Both the position numbers and the translations under genes were made by a program. Of a DNA stretch of 64,000 bases, positions 41,257-51,965 are shown in pieces. The number at the start of each line of letters is the position of its first letter. The stretch's first letter is position 1. The notes under the pieces were generated by a model. The model saw only the letters and a program-made list of their open reading frames with translations, made no database searches and was not told the origin of the DNA. Source of the DNA: Marinicella algicola (lineage in GTDB: Bacteria; Pseudomonadota; Gammaproteobacteria; Xanthomonadales; Marinicellaceae); assembly GCF_028401385.1 (NCBI RefSeq), contig NZ_JAQOMR010000001.1, positions 2,234,501 through 2,298,500 on the forward strand, in the 5' to 3' direction.

Positions 41257-42256
41257 TTACTCTCCGTCGGCAGCCCGGATCGCCGCTACAACATCAGTGG
41301 CATTCGCCTTTTCTGCAAAACTGTCCTGGACCGGGACAAGGGCTGCCCGGAAAGGTGCAAGATCGAACTCATTGATCGTGAGACCGGTCTCAGCCAGCTT
41401 TTCGAACCATGCGGCTTCACGTTCGGGTGATTCCTTGCGCTGAAGAACGGCCACGTCTTCTGCTGCTGTCAGAAGAATTTCGCGCTGGTCGTCATTAAGG
41501 CTGTCAAGAAATGACTTGTTGGAGACGAATGAACCGTCAAACAGAATATGCCGTGTCATGTTGAGATTGTCGGTCACCTCATACATCTTCTGAATGTAGC
41601 CAACCTCCGGCGTCCCCTCCATTGCGGAGACAACGCCAGTCTGAAGTGCTGTGTAGATTTCCGGTGAGGGAATTGGCGTTGGCTGCGCATTCAGCGCACG
41701 AAACGTTTCAATAAAAACGGGACTTTCCGGCACGCGAGATCTTGATGCCGTCGAAAGCTTCAGGCGTGTCGAACACCTTGCCCTTGGAATATGTGTCACG
41801 GTAGCCCGCGAGAATCCAATTCATGACCACAAGGCCGGTTGCCTGTTCGAGTTCATCGGCAAGCCCTGTCCCGACCTCACCGGTCACGACATTGGTCCAG
41901 TGCTCACGCCCGTCATAGAGATAGGGAAGCGTCAGCACACCGAAGGCCGGCACATAATTGGCGTAAAGGCCGCTCTCACCGTAACCCATTTCCAATGTAC
42001 CCATCTGAACGGATTCAATGATCTCCCTTTGCCCGCCCATCTGGCCGGCGGGAACGACAACAACCTTGAGCTCACCATCGCTCCGCTCATCAACCAATTC
42101 GGCAAAGCGTGTCGCCGCGATATGCTGCTCGGAGGTCTCTGGCAGGTGATGCGCCAGACGAATGGTTGTCTGCGCAGATGCCTGGCTTCCCAATGCCGCT
42201 GCCGCGGCAAGACCAAGGGTAAGTTTGCCGAAAGTACGGCGCTTCATCATAGACAT
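41257..42256 (-). CDS. dctP: TRAP transporter periplasmic binding protein DctP (frameshifted)
   Basis: About 333 residues. A signal sequence MSMMKRRTFGKLTLGLAAAA leads to TTIRLAHHLPETSEQHIAAT, the usual TRAP beginning, and GQMGGQREIIESVQMGTLEM. The frame changes near 41733: DGIKISRAGKS in one frame, RVPESPVFIETFRALNAQP in the next. The latter contains the conserved Arg that binds the substrate carboxylate. It ends FDLAPFRAALVPVQDSFAE. The ligand is likely a sugar acid, from its neighbours. Confidence 0.9.
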
Positions 42257-42332
42257 GGGTAATCTCCTCCTCTGTTACCCCGTGCACGATCTTTGCTGCC
42301 CCTTCCTGTTTGAAAGAGGCAGTAGACGTCAT

Positions 42333-43518
42333 TCAGTGCGTGTATGGCCTTTCGAGATTGATCTCCTGCGAGAGGGTCACGCCAAAGCCCGGTTTATCCA
42401 GCTCCGAAACCTTCAACCGACCGCCAGCCGGCACCGGCTCGCCTTCGAGCATCGGTGTGAACATCGGAACCACCTTGTCTGCTGCCGGCGCCATCATCAG
42501 GAATTCGGCAAATGGGCTGTTCTGGCGTGTGCAAACGAAGTGGTAGCTGTAGACACTTGATCCATGCGGCACTACGAGCTTTCCGTGCGCATCCGCAAGG
42601 GACAGAAATCTTCAGAAGTTCGGTCAGGCCTCCACACCAACCAACGTCCGGTTGGATCAGATCGCAGCAGTCCATCTCCATCAGCAAACGGAAACCCCAT
42701 CTGGTCGCCTCATGCTCACCGGTTGTAACAAGCATGCCGCGAGGAACATTCTTCTTCAGTTCCGCGTAGCCCCAATAGTCATCAGGCGGAAGCGCCTCTT
42801 CAATCCACTTGAGCCCGAATTCGTGAGCGGCAACGGCAAGCTTGGTCGCATAGTTCACATCCAGGCTCATCCAGCAGTCAAACATCAGCCAGAAGTCTTC
42901 GCCCACCGCGTTACGCATCTGCTCGAGCCGCTGAAGTTCCGCACGAACGCCTTCGGCTCCCTGTGCCGGACCATGGCGCAGTGCCATTTTTCCGCCGATA
43001 AAGCCCATTTCCTTTGCCAGATCAGGTCGCGCGCCCGTTGCATAGAAACGGATTTCGTCGCGAACCGCGCCACCGATCATCGCGTGCACCGGCTCCTGCC
43101 TGACCTGCCCCAGCAGATCCCACAACGCCAGATCAACGCCTGAGATAGCGTTCAGAACAATGCCTCGACGCCCGTAATAGAGCGTCCCATTATACATCTG
43201 GTCCCACATCAGCTCGATATCGGTCACCTTGCGACCTTCGAGGAATCGCGCCAGATGTCTTTCGATGATAAAGGCGGCAGGCTCTCCGCCGGTCGTAACC
43301 GCAAAGCCATAATGTCCACCGTCTGTGTCGATCTCGACAACGACCGTTCCGAGGACATTAATTCCGAACGACTGGCGACTTTTCCGATAGGCGGGATACT
43401 TCGACATCGGAGTCGAAATATTGTCGTCAATCCAGTGTCCTTCGCCCTGATCATGATAGTCAGCGCCGCCCCCGCGGACGACAGACGCCCGAACGTGCTT
43501 GATTACAGCAGTTTCCAT
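42333..43518 (-). CDS. rhmD: L-rhamnonate dehydratase, enolase superfamily (frameshifted)
   Basis: Dehydrates L-rhamnonate to 2-keto-3-deoxy-L-rhamnonate. About 395 residues. The start [20 protein letters not shown], then [20 protein letters not shown] and [20 protein letters not shown], closely resemble E. coli RhmD. Metal ligands lie in [18 protein letters not shown] (Asp), [15 protein letters not shown] (Glu) and [12 protein letters not shown] (Glu), with [15 protein letters not shown] next. At about 42603 the frame fails (one C too many in CCCTT). The C-terminus [30 protein letters not shown] and [20 protein letters not shown] lies in the next frame to 42333. The VPHGSSVYS motif holds the catalytic His. 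Confidence 0.92.
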
Positions 43519-43870
43519 AAACTCCTCCGAAACTCGTTGCAGCGATACCTTTTCTCAAGTCATCGCTGGCTCCCGAGATATGGCTAGCGATGTTGGGCCA
43601 TTCTGAAAAATGAATTATTTGCCATGATCGATCGAGAAACACGATCATGCACCCGCAGACCTTGCCGTCACCCTGAATACGTGCGCGACCGCACGCTCAA
43701 CCAGAGAGCGATCACGAAACACGATCAGTGGGAGCAATCTTTTCATCGCAGAAGTATCATTCCGCAAATGACATTCATCAGGCATTGTGTTTGTGTTGCC
43801 GCGGAGCTGAAACAACACGGAGGAGGACGTCCGTTGTCTCATAGCTCAGGCTTAATTCGGGAGGATTACT
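43519..43870. other. Divergent promoter region between rhmD and tctC
   Basis: About 350 bases, AT-richer than the neighbouring genes. It must contain the promoters of the minus-strand rhmD-dctPQM-SDR-hydrolase unit and the plus-strand tctCBA unit. A GGAGGA ribosome binding site precedes tctC (at about 43860). No gene or obvious strong dyad is seen. Confidence 0.45.
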
Positions 43871-44849
43871 ATGAAGAGGCGCACTTTCGTCGCCGCTGCA
43901 GCAACAGCTGCGGCATTAATGACCTGCGTAAACAGCGTTCAGGCCGCAGATTATCCCTCACGACCGATACAGATGATCGTGCCCTGGGGAGCTGGCGGCG
44001 GAACGGATGCTGTCGGGCGGATCATCGCGTCGGTCATGCAGGAAGACCTGGGCGTTCCGATCAATGTCGTCAACCGCACAGGAGGGTCCGGCGTGGTCGG
44101 ACACTCGACTATCGCCACAGCCAAGCCGGATGGCTACACGATCGGCATTGCGACCGTTGAGATTGGCATGCTGCACTGGCAGGGCCTTACGGACATGTCC
44201 TACAAGGACTTCGACATTCTCGGCATCGTCAATCAGGATCCTGCCGGTATCAGCGTTCTCGTCCAGCTCGGACTTTGACACGGCAGCCGACCTGATGGCG
44301 GCAATCAAGAGCCAGCCTGCAGGAACGTTCAAGGCCTCTGGCACCGCACAGGGTGGCATCTGGCATATTGCACTTGCAGGGCTGATGCTTGATCAGGGAC
44401 TGCCCGCAGATCAGGTAACCTGGGTTCCCAGCAAGGGTTCCGCTCCCGCCCTCACCGACATGGTGGCCGGTGGTGTTGACATGGTGACATCCTCGCTTGG
44501 CGAGGGGAGGCCATGATCCGGGCCGACCGCGTCAAGGCTCTGGCGACGATGTCAAAGGACAGGTTGCCGACATTCCCGGATGTGCCAACACTGAAAGAGG
44601 CGATCGGCTCGGACTGGACGATGGCGGCATGGCGCGGCGTGTTCGCTCCTGCCGGATTGCCGGATGACGTCAATGCACGTCTCTCGGAGGCCGTCAAAAG
44701 GCCTATGACAGCCCGGAATACAAAAGTTCATGGAAGGACGCGGTCAGGGCATGGTCTGGATGTCGGGGCAAGACGCCATCGATTTTGTCGCCAATTCTGA
44801 CGCTTCGATGGGCAAAGTCATGAAAGCGGCTGGCCTCACGGCAGAATGA
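43871..44849 (+). CDS. tctC: Tripartite tricarboxylate transporter binding protein TctC/Bug (frameshifted three times)
   Basis: About 326 residues with a signal peptide (MKRRTFVAAAATAAALMTCV). The Bug-family binding protein starts YPSRPIQMIVPWGAGGGTDA and VGRIIASVMQEDLGVPINVV, then NRTGGSGVVGHSTIATAKPD. After VQLGL the frame is lost at about 44272 and continues DFDTAADLMAAIKSQPAGTF. It shifts again at about 44510 (IRADRVKALATMSKDRLPTF) and at about 44703 (YDSPEYKSFMEGRGQGMVWM), ending at 44849. Each shift is a single base. It feeds the TctBA membrane complex. Confidence 0.9.
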
Positions 44850-44913
44850 GAGGCTATCACCCTTCAGTGCTCGGGCGCGGAACCTTTCCGCGCCCCTCTT
44901 CGGGAACTCGCTC

Positions 44914-45381
44914 ATGAAAGCCAACACATTCCTCCTCGGAATTGTCATGCTCTTTGCGGGACTGGCTGTATTCGCCTCGTCCTGGATGTTTTCTCCATTG
45001 CCAAACCAGTCCTATGGCTCCGACACAATGCCCCGCGTTGTCGGAGTTTTCGGTATTCTCATAGCATTGGCACTGCTCATCGAAGCGCGGCATGAAGGAC
45101 AGCATGCGCCACGCCTCGAAATTCTGGAGTGGCTCAGGGATCCACGTCGCGTTGCCGGCATGCTGGCGACTGTTGCCGGTGTGCTCGCCTATGTTCTGCT
45201 GTCGGACAAGTTCGGCTTCCTGGGCGTGGCATTTCCGCTGGTATTTGCCCTGATGGTGCTTGCCAAAACGCGCGTTCTCGTGGCGTTGCCAACGGCAGCA
45301 GCGGCGGCTGTCGCCGTCTATCTGATTTTCGGGCGATTGCTGATGGTGCCCCTTCCGGGCCCGGATTTTCTTCGTTTCTAG
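44914..45381 (+). CDS. tctB: Tripartite tricarboxylate transporter small membrane subunit TctB
   Basis: 155 residues and four membrane helices (about 5-25, 42-60, 80-98, 110-150). It reads MKANTFLLGIVMLFAGLAVF, then SDTMPRVVGVFGILIALALL and a DUF1468-type pattern. It lies between tctC and tctA, 64 bases after tctC. Small-subunit sequences are poorly conserved, so the call rests mainly on length, topology and position. Confidence 0.88.
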   Translation: MKANTFLLGIVMLFAGLAVFASSWMFSPLPNQSYGSDTMPRVVGVFGILIALALLIEARHEGQHAPRLEILEWLRDPRRVAGMLATVAGVLAYVLLSDKFGFLGVAFPLVFALMVLAKTRVLVALPTAAAAAVAVYLIFGRLLMVPLPGPDFLRF

Positions 45382-45419
45382 CATGATAGCGGCAGGTTCT
45401 GCCGACAGGAAGGTGTGTG

Positions 45420-46910
45420 ATGTCGGTCTATCTTGATGCGTTCGCACTGGTGTTTCAGCCCAACGTGCTGATGGTGATATTGGCTTCTGCCGTATTTGGA
45501 ATGTTTGTTGGGGCTATACCGGGACTGACCGCGACAATGGCAACGGCCCTCCTGGTCCCCCTCACCTTCTTTATGGATCCTGTTCCGGCGCTGGCATCGA
45601 TTGTCACGGCAACGGCTATGGCGATTTTTTCGGGCGACATTTCCGGTACGCTTTTGCGGATGCCGGGAACGCCGGCTTCAGCGGCTTATGTTGAAGATGC
45701 CTACAAGATGACGCAGCAGGGGCGCAGCAACGAAGCGCTCGGCGCCTGTCTTTTCTTCTCGGTCATCGGTGGAATTTTCGGGACACTCGTCCTCGCGCTC
45801 GCAGCGCCGCAACTTGCAGAAGTTGCCCTGAAATTCTCATCTTTCGAATATTTCTGGCTGGTATTGCTTGGCCTGTCCTGCGCCGTCTTCGTCGCCCCCG
45901 GTTCTGCCACGCTTGGCCTTATCTCCCTGTTTGTGGGCCTCACGGCTTCCCTGATCGGACAGAACAACCCAACCGCGGAAGCACGTTACACATTCGGTTC
46001 CATAGAGCTTCTCGCGGGAATTCAGTTCATCCCTGCCATGATCGGACTTTTCGCGATGACGGAAGTGATTCGCTATTATGTTCATCCGGGAAAGTCACGT
46101 CAGCCGCCACCGGTTCGCGGACAAATCATACGCCCACAACTGGCAAATCTGAGACGGTATAAGTTTCAGGTTTTAAGAGGCGCCTCACTGGGCACCGCAA
46201 TCGGCGCACTGCCGGGAGCGGGTGCTGATATCGCGGCGTGGATCTCATATGCGGTCTCCAAGAAATTGTCCCGCACGCCCGAGAAGTACGGCAAGGGACA
46301 TGTTGAAGGGATCGTCGAAGCCGGCTCTTCCAACAATGGCGCCGTTTCAGGGGCCTGGATACCCGCTCTCGTATTCGGCATTCCAGGCGATTCCATTACA
46401 GCAATTGTGATCGGCGTTCTCTATGTGAAGGGTATCAATCCTGGCCCCACAATCTTCCTGTTCCAACCGGAGATGATCTACGCGGTCTTTCTTGTATTCC
46501 TTCTTGCCAATCTGGTCATGCTACCACTTGGATGGCTGGCCATTCGGGCTGCCAGCCAGGTCCTGTCGGTTCCGCAAAAGATACTGATGCCCATTATTCT
46601 GCTGTTCTGCATCACCGGCTCTTTTGCGATCAACAACTCGGTTGCCGGCATCCTCATCATGCTGGTGTTCGGACTGATCGGTTTCGTCATGGAAGAGAAT
46701 GATATTCCCATTGCGCCGGCCATTCTTGGCATCGTGCTTGGTCCAATGCTGGAGGACAATTTTGTGACATCGATGATCAAGAGCGATGGCAACTTCCTTG
46801 GGTTCTTCGAGCGCCCCATCGCCGCCGGGCTCGGCATCGCGGTTATCGCAATCTGGTTTCTTCCCTTGCTGATGCGCCGCCTCAAACGCAATTCCACAAC
46901 AGAGGCCTAG
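45420..46910 (+). CDS. tctA: Tripartite tricarboxylate transporter large membrane subunit TctA
   Basis: 496 residues, intact, about 12 helices. Family motifs are GAIPGLTATMATALLVPLTF near the start, SGDISGTLLRMPGTPASAAY, and ALPGAGADIAAWISYAVSKK plus EAGSSNNGAVSGAWIPALVF in the middle. The second half repeats the fold (GPMLEDNFVTSMIKSDGNFL). The ATG at 45420 follows a GGAAGG-like ribosome binding site; an adjacent GTG at 45417 is possible. Confidence 0.94.
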   Translation: MSVYLDAFALVFQPNVLMVILASAVFGMFVGAIPGLTATMATALLVPLTFFMDPVPALASIVTATAMAIFSGDISGTLLRMPGTPASAAYVEDAYKMTQQGRSNEALGACLFFSVIGGIFGTLVLALAAPQLAEVALKFSSFEYFWLVLLGLSCAVFVAPGSATLGLISLFVGLTASLIGQNNPTAEARYTFGSIELLAGIQFIPAMIGLFAMTEVIRYYVHPGKSRQPPPVRGQIIRPQLANLRRYKFQVLRGASLGTAIGALPGAGADIAAWISYAVSKKLSRTPEKYGKGHVEGIVEAGSSNNGAVSGAWIPALVFGIPGDSITAIVIGVLYVKGINPGPTIFLFQPEMIYAVFLVFLLANLVMLPLGWLAIRAASQVLSVPQKILMPIILLFCITGSFAINNSVAGILIMLVFGLIGFVMEENDIPIAPAILGIVLGPMLEDNFVTSMIKSDGNFLGFFERPIAAGLGIAVIAIWFLPLLMRRLKRNSTTEA

Positions 46911-46915
46911 AGAAC

Positions 46916-47859
46916 ATGGCTAAACCGAACATTCTTCAGATGGGGCCACCGGCCAGCAACAATATGACCGCGCTTCTCGAAGAGGACTTTGCCGTGCACC
47001 GGTACTGGGAAGCGGAAGACAAGCCGGAGCTCCTGCGCAAACTTGCTCCAGACCTTCGCTACATTGCAACAACCGGCCATCAAGGACCTGATGCAAACGT
47101 GATTCAGGCGCTGCCCAGACTGGAGCTTATCGCTTCATTTGGCGTCGGCTATGACGGAATTGATGTCGGGGCGGCGCGTACTGCTGGCATCCATGTCACA
47201 AACACGCCCGACGTTCTGAACGATTGCGTGGCGGAAATGACCCTCGGTCTGATGCTGTCGCTAGCGCGAGACTTGCCGAATGCCGACCGTTATGTTCGCG
47301 AAGGGCACTGGGCTGATGCCCAATATCCCATGCAGGATGAGCTGACAGGGCGCACCGCCGGCATTCTGGGCCTCGGGCGGATCGGCAAGGAAGTTGCGAG
47401 GCGGCTGCAGGCTTTCAACATGCGCGTGGTCTATAACGGGCGAAACCAGCAGTCCTACGAGCCCTACCCCTTCTATTCAAGCCTGAAGGAAATGGCCAAA
47501 GCCTGTGACTGGCTGATCGTTATCGCGCCAGGTTCTAACGACACAAGACATCTCGTCAATGCCGACATTCTCGAGGCACTTGGCAAAGACGGCTGGCTTG
47601 TCAATGTCGGCCGGGGAACTGTGGTCGATGAAGCAGCACTAGCAACCGCGCTTCAGAGCAAGCAGATCCGCGGCGCGGCTCTCGATGTTTTCGAGAATGA
47701 ACCGCATCCGCATCCAGGTCTGCTCGCTCTGGAAAATATTGTGTTTTCACCCCACGCAGGAGTGCCACAAACCGTACACGAGACCGGATGGCTGAAGCGG
47801 TAGCCAGAAACCTGAAAGCTCATTTGCGCGGGGATCCGCTGCCAAATGCAGTTGTATAA
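46916..47859 (+). CDS. D-isomer specific 2-hydroxyacid dehydrogenase (frameshifted at the end)
   Basis: About 314 residues, starting 3 bases after the tctA stop. NAD(P)-binding Rossmann motif GILGLGRIGKEVARRLQAF (about 150). The catalytic Arg is in VNVGRGTVVDEAAL, the Glu in DVFENEPHPHPG and the His in FSPHAGVPQTVHET. The frame is lost at about 47785 (a C too few in GACCGG), and the correct end MAEAVARNLKAHLRGDPLPN lies in another frame to 47859. It most resembles glyoxylate/hydroxypyruvate reductases. In this locus it may reduce or oxidise a 2-keto or 2-hydroxy acid such as lactate (inference). Confidence 0.9.
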
Positions 47860-47889
47860 AAATTCTGTCAACGCGAAGCTGCGGCAAAC

Positions 47890-48375
47890 GTGAACCGTTG
47901 GCGGAGCCTCCATGCACAGCAAGGCGATGCTCCACCTTGCCCTGGGCGGTGACCGCAAGTCCCACAAGACCCAAGCCCATGCCGACCTGATCATGTCATG
48001 GCGCGGCAAGAACAGAGAGTGCACCCTGTTTGAACGTCGTGATGCTCTTGCTATCCATGGCGTTGCGATCAGCAACTCGGCACGTCATCGTTTCCTCATT
48101 CGCCACGGCCAGACACACAAAAAGGATGGGCCGTGCCGTAGAGCAAGTTCGCCCGGATATTCTGGGGCAACGTCAGCGCTGACCTTAATCCGATGGAAAA
48201 GTCATTCTCGAAATTGAAGGCGCTTTTATGCAAGGTGGCCCAAACGAACTGTCGGTGGTCTCCGGGATCGGATCGGAACCTCGATCGATCTCGTCGCAAC
48301 AAAAGAAGCGCCCAATTACGTCAACTCATGCGTAGACGCGGCCAACATGAAGAGCAAACGCGGTCTAGTGGAGTG
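47890..48375 (+). pseudogene. IS630-family transposase remnant
   Basis: The recognisable part is the C-terminus: ADLNPMEKSFSKLKALLCKV, the D-x-N-P-x-E block with the catalytic Glu, and one frame over RTVGGLRDRIGTSIDLVATK followed by EAPNYVNSCVDAANMKSKRG and a stop at about 48375. Upstream sequence to about 47890 gives only scrambled fragments (SPGYSG before the block resembles the usual PPYSPD). The N-terminal half is not found. It is a dead copy, lying between the sugar-acid locus and two palindromic mini-elements. Confidence 0.6.
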
Positions 48376-48442
48376 AATTTGACATTTGTGTCTCGTTTCA
48401 GCGACCTCGTCCATCAAAAGTCAAACTCTAAAATTCCACTAG
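48365..48442. repeat. Palindromic mini-element, copy 1 (78 bp)
   Basis: Begins CTAGTGGAGTGAATTTGACA and ends with the approximate reverse complement, CTAAAATTCCACTAG. The loop region contains CAGCGACCTCGTCCATC. It is related to the next element, which has the same outer CTAGTGG and inner GCGACCTC core in reverse orientation. Confidence 0.7.
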
Positions 48443-48456
48443 AAAACATATACTTG

Positions 48457-48532
48457 CTGGTGGTCCCTATGATTCCAACATTTGCTGATGAGGTCGCAGC
48501 GAGGGAACCAAATGTTGGAATCAGACCACTAG
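48457..48532. repeat. Palindromic mini-element, copy 2 (76 bp), inverted
   Basis: Arms TGATTCCAACATTTG and AAATGTTGGAATCA are almost perfect complements, with GTGGTC/GACCAC outside them. Reversed, it starts CTAGTGGTCTGATTCCAACA and carries TGCGACCTCATCAGC inside, matching copy 1. It lies 10 bases after the PPK2 stop, so it may also act as its transcript end. Confidence 0.75.
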
Positions 48533-48542
48533 CGCTGATCGC

Positions 48543-49381
48543 CTATGATGAACCATTGCGGACGGCATGATGATAACGGCGATGGATCTCGTTGAGATCG
48601 ACACTCGGCTGTGGGGTTTCGATCTTCATATCGATTAGGGTCTGATGGATAATCTCGGCAGCCGCCAGGTTTCGGAACCATTTGCGATTGGCAGGCAGCA
48701 CATACCACGGCGCGTGATCCGTCGAACATTTCGACAGCATATCCTCATAGGCACCGATATAATCGTCCCAGCGTTCCCGTTCGGAATAGTCCGAGGCGGA
48801 GATCTTCCACTGGCGTTCCTTGTCCTCCAGGCGTTTTTCGAACCGGTCCAGCTGCTCGTCCTTGGAGATATAGAGGAAGAACTTGACGATGCTGACACCG
48901 TTTTCGGCCAGGAACTCCTCGAAATGGTTGATCTGGCGATAGCGTTTCGACCAGACATGCTCCGGCACGAGATTGTGGACGCGGGCCACCAGAACGTCCT
49001 CGTAATGCGACCGGTTGAAGACCCCGACCTGCCCCAGCGCCGGCGTGCGCTGATGCACGCGCCATAGGAAATCATGCGCCTTTTCGGTATCCGTCGGCTG
49101 CTTGAAACTGGCGACATAGGTGCCCTGCGGGTTCATCGCCCGGATCACATGCCAGCAGACGCCGTCCTTGCCTGCCGCGTCAATGCCCTGCAGCACGACC
49201 AGAAGGGCGTGCCTTTTTCGGCATAGAGCTTTTCCTGAAGCGGCGTGATTTCATCGAGAACGTCAGCCAGCGCATCCTTGCCTGCCGCCTTGTCTTCGAT
49301 GTTACCATGAAATGACGGGTCTATGTCGGCAAGCCGGACCGTGCTTCCCGGCTTGATCTTCAGTTTGTCGCGAAAATCCAT
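48543..49381 (-). CDS. Polyphosphate kinase 2 family protein (frameshifted)
   Basis: About 279 residues from the ATG at 49381 (MDFRDKLKIKPGSTVRLADI). PPK2 motifs: LQGIDAAGKDGVCWHVIRAM is the Walker A-type site, YVASFKQPTDTEKAHDFLWR and GVFNRSHYEDVLVARVHNLV follow, and FFLYISKDEQLDRFEKRLED is the lid region. These enzymes transfer phosphate between polyphosphate and nucleotides. The first 66 residues are in another frame; one more C in ACGCCC at about 49208 restores KGTPLLVVLQGIDAAG. The single-domain form that phosphorylates AMP or ADP is most likely. It is just downstream of a proton-efflux ATPase gene on the same strand. Confidence 0.9.
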
Positions 49382-49411
49382 TGGCTTGCCTCCCAGCAAT
49401 ATCAACCCAAA

Positions 49412-51965
49412 CTAACGGAACAGTCGCTCGTTGACCACATCAATGGACATGGCCCGTCGGGCACTGCGGTTCTCTAGCACATGATCTATGCCGATCCTCA
49501 CAAGTCCGATGATGAACAACCACACAATCAGGTAAACCCAGACGAAGCCGATAAGTTTCCACGGGATTTGCGGAACGAGAATACCGAAGCCACACATCAA
49601 AACGGCAACAAGCTGTGTTGCAAGGATCGCGATGACCAGAGGCCTGGCCGGATAGGGCTTTTTCATGAACCAGTTTTCCTTGCGGCTGACCAGCATCAGA
49701 AGATGCCCGCCGGCAATCAGCTGCAGGAACATCATCGATTGCAGATGGGACTGATCTGTCAGGCCCAGTCCCGGCCAGCGCGCAGGCTCCGACAGCACCT
49801 CCATCCCCATCAGCAACAGACCGAAGGACTGAACGATTGAGGCAAAGCCGAGAACCGCCGAAACGGCGAGGAGATGCGGCATGCGCCATCGGATCGGCTG
49901 TTCGGAAACGCTGGTATTGTCGTAGGCCACCGTCATGATCGGAATATCATCGAGCAGTGACATCAGCACGATCATGATCGGCGTCAGCGGCTGAAAGCCG
50001 AGGAAGATCGTCGAGAGCACGACGAGGAACATGATGTCCATCGTCAACGCCACGCGATAAATCGTGTAGCTGGTGATCCGCCCGAAAATCCGGCGGGCCT
50101 CGTCGATGGCATTCTGGATCACGGAAAGCCCCGGCGCAGTCAGGATCAGCGCGGCTGCACCCCGGGCAGCATCCGTGGCACCGGATACGGCAATGCCGCA
50201 ATCGGCCTGTTTGAGCGCCGGTGCATCGTTGACTCCGTCACCAGTCATGGCCACAAGGTGCCCGTTTTTCTGGAAGGTCTTGACGATGGCGTATTTGTGC
50301 TCCGGAAAAACCCGCGCAAATCCATCGGCGGTGAGGATCCGGTTGGCGATCGGACCGGGCACATTATCCGGATCCATATCTTTCGGAAACACGTCCGCTG
50401 CAGTAAGGATATTGGTACCGAGACCGAGCTGGCGCGCTGTTTCCATTGCAATCGCGGTGTCGTCGCCGGTGATCATCTTCACCTCTACGCCCTTGGCGCG
50501 GACATTCGCGATGGTCTGTTTCGAGATCATCGCGCGGCGGGTCGAACATCGGCAGAATACCGAGAAGCGTCCAGCTGTCGCCACCGTCATCGGACCGGGC
50601 AACGGCAAGCGCGCGATAGCCTTTGGCGCCGAGTTCGGCAACCTGAGAGTCGACTTCTGCTGCGATAGTCTGTCCTGCGCCGGCAAGCGCAACGATGGCA
50701 TGCGGCGCGCCCTTCGATGTCAGGAACGACCGCCCGTCAGGTCCGCTCACCGTCGCTTCCGTCCGCTTGGAGACCGGATCAAACGGCGTGAACTTGCCGA
50801 CCGTATACTGACCGAGAACAGACGCGTCGGGCAATGCGCCAATCACAGCCCCATCAATCGCGTCACCATCTTCAGCCCGCGAGGCGAGCGCCCCCGCCAG
50901 AACAATATTCCCGGGTGCCGCATTACCAATCGGAATGGGCGCACCGAGCGTCAGAATATTCTTCGTCAACGTTCCGGTCTTGTCGGAGCACAGGATGTCC
51001 GCTCCCGCCATTTCATCGATGGAGGAGAGCCGGGAGACGATGGCCTTCTCCTTGGAAAGGGCAAGCGCGCCGAGCGCCATCGTGATCGAAAACACCGCCG
51101 GCATGGCCACCGGAATGGAGGCGACCAGCAGCACCAGCACGAATTGCAGAATGCCGAGCGCGTCGGCAAGCCCCCAGGTGTCGGACTTGACGATATCGAC
51201 ATAGACCTGAACGGCGACCATGATCAGCGCCAGCACGACGGCCACCACAATCAGGAAATTGCCGATCTGAAACATGGCTTTCTGAGCCTGGCTGACAGCG
51301 CCAGCCCCCGCCACCAGCTTTGCAGTACGGCCGAAAAAGGTCTCGGAGCCGGTAGAGGTGACCACACCGGCCATCTCGCCCTGCTTCACAACACTTCCCG
51401 AATAGGCGGTATCTCCCACCTTCTTGTTGACCGGCAACGATTCGCCCGTCAACGCGGCCTGGTCTATCGAGGCATACTCTCCGGATACCAGTCGCACATC
51501 GGCGGGAACGATGCCGCCAAGTCGTATTTTGATGATGTCACCGGGAACAAGGCTGGCCGCGTCTACGACCGAAAATGCTCCGTCGCGTAAGACGGTTGCC
51601 TGTGGGGCAAGCGAATTCTTCAGCGCCGAAAGTGCGCTGGTCGCCTTTCTGTCCTGATAGAACTCCAGGCCAGCATTGAAGACGAGAAGGCCGAAAATAA
51701 TGAAAAAGTCGCCCCAATCGCCGAGGATCAACGAGACAAGGGCCGCAGCCTCGATCATGAATGCAATCGGACCGACGAAATGTCCCGCGAGTTTCTTCAG
51801 AAGGCTGGTCTTTTCCTCTGGCAATGCGTTTGGACCATAATGGGAAAGCCGCTCCCCTGCCTCGGCCTGGGACAATCCGCGCTGCGCGTCGACCTTAAGC
51901 GCCGCAAGGACAGCTTCGACCGGCATGTTCTCCATGTCCTGGGTTCGTGCATTCTCTGCCATCAT
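49412..51965 (-). CDS. Plasma-membrane proton-efflux P-type ATPase (type IIIA) (frameshifted)
   Basis: About 851 residues. Motifs: LTGESLPVNKKVGD, the phosphorylation site CSDKTGTLTKNILTLGAPIP, the nucleotide domain, and [20 protein letters not shown]. Ten membrane helices can be placed. The long N-terminal part with LSHYGPNALPEEKTSLLKKL fits the fungal/plant-type H+-ATPase family that also occurs in bacteria. At about 50537 one extra base splits the protein (PPRDDSKQTIANVRAKGVEV lies across the join). The gene ends 31 bases before the PPK2 gene. The two are probably cotranscribed and may respond to acid or energy stress (inference). Confidence 0.9.

Noticed and set aside
50073..51590. A 505-codon plus-strand frame
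   Set aside because: It is antisense to the proton-efflux P-type ATPase and has no recognisable domain.
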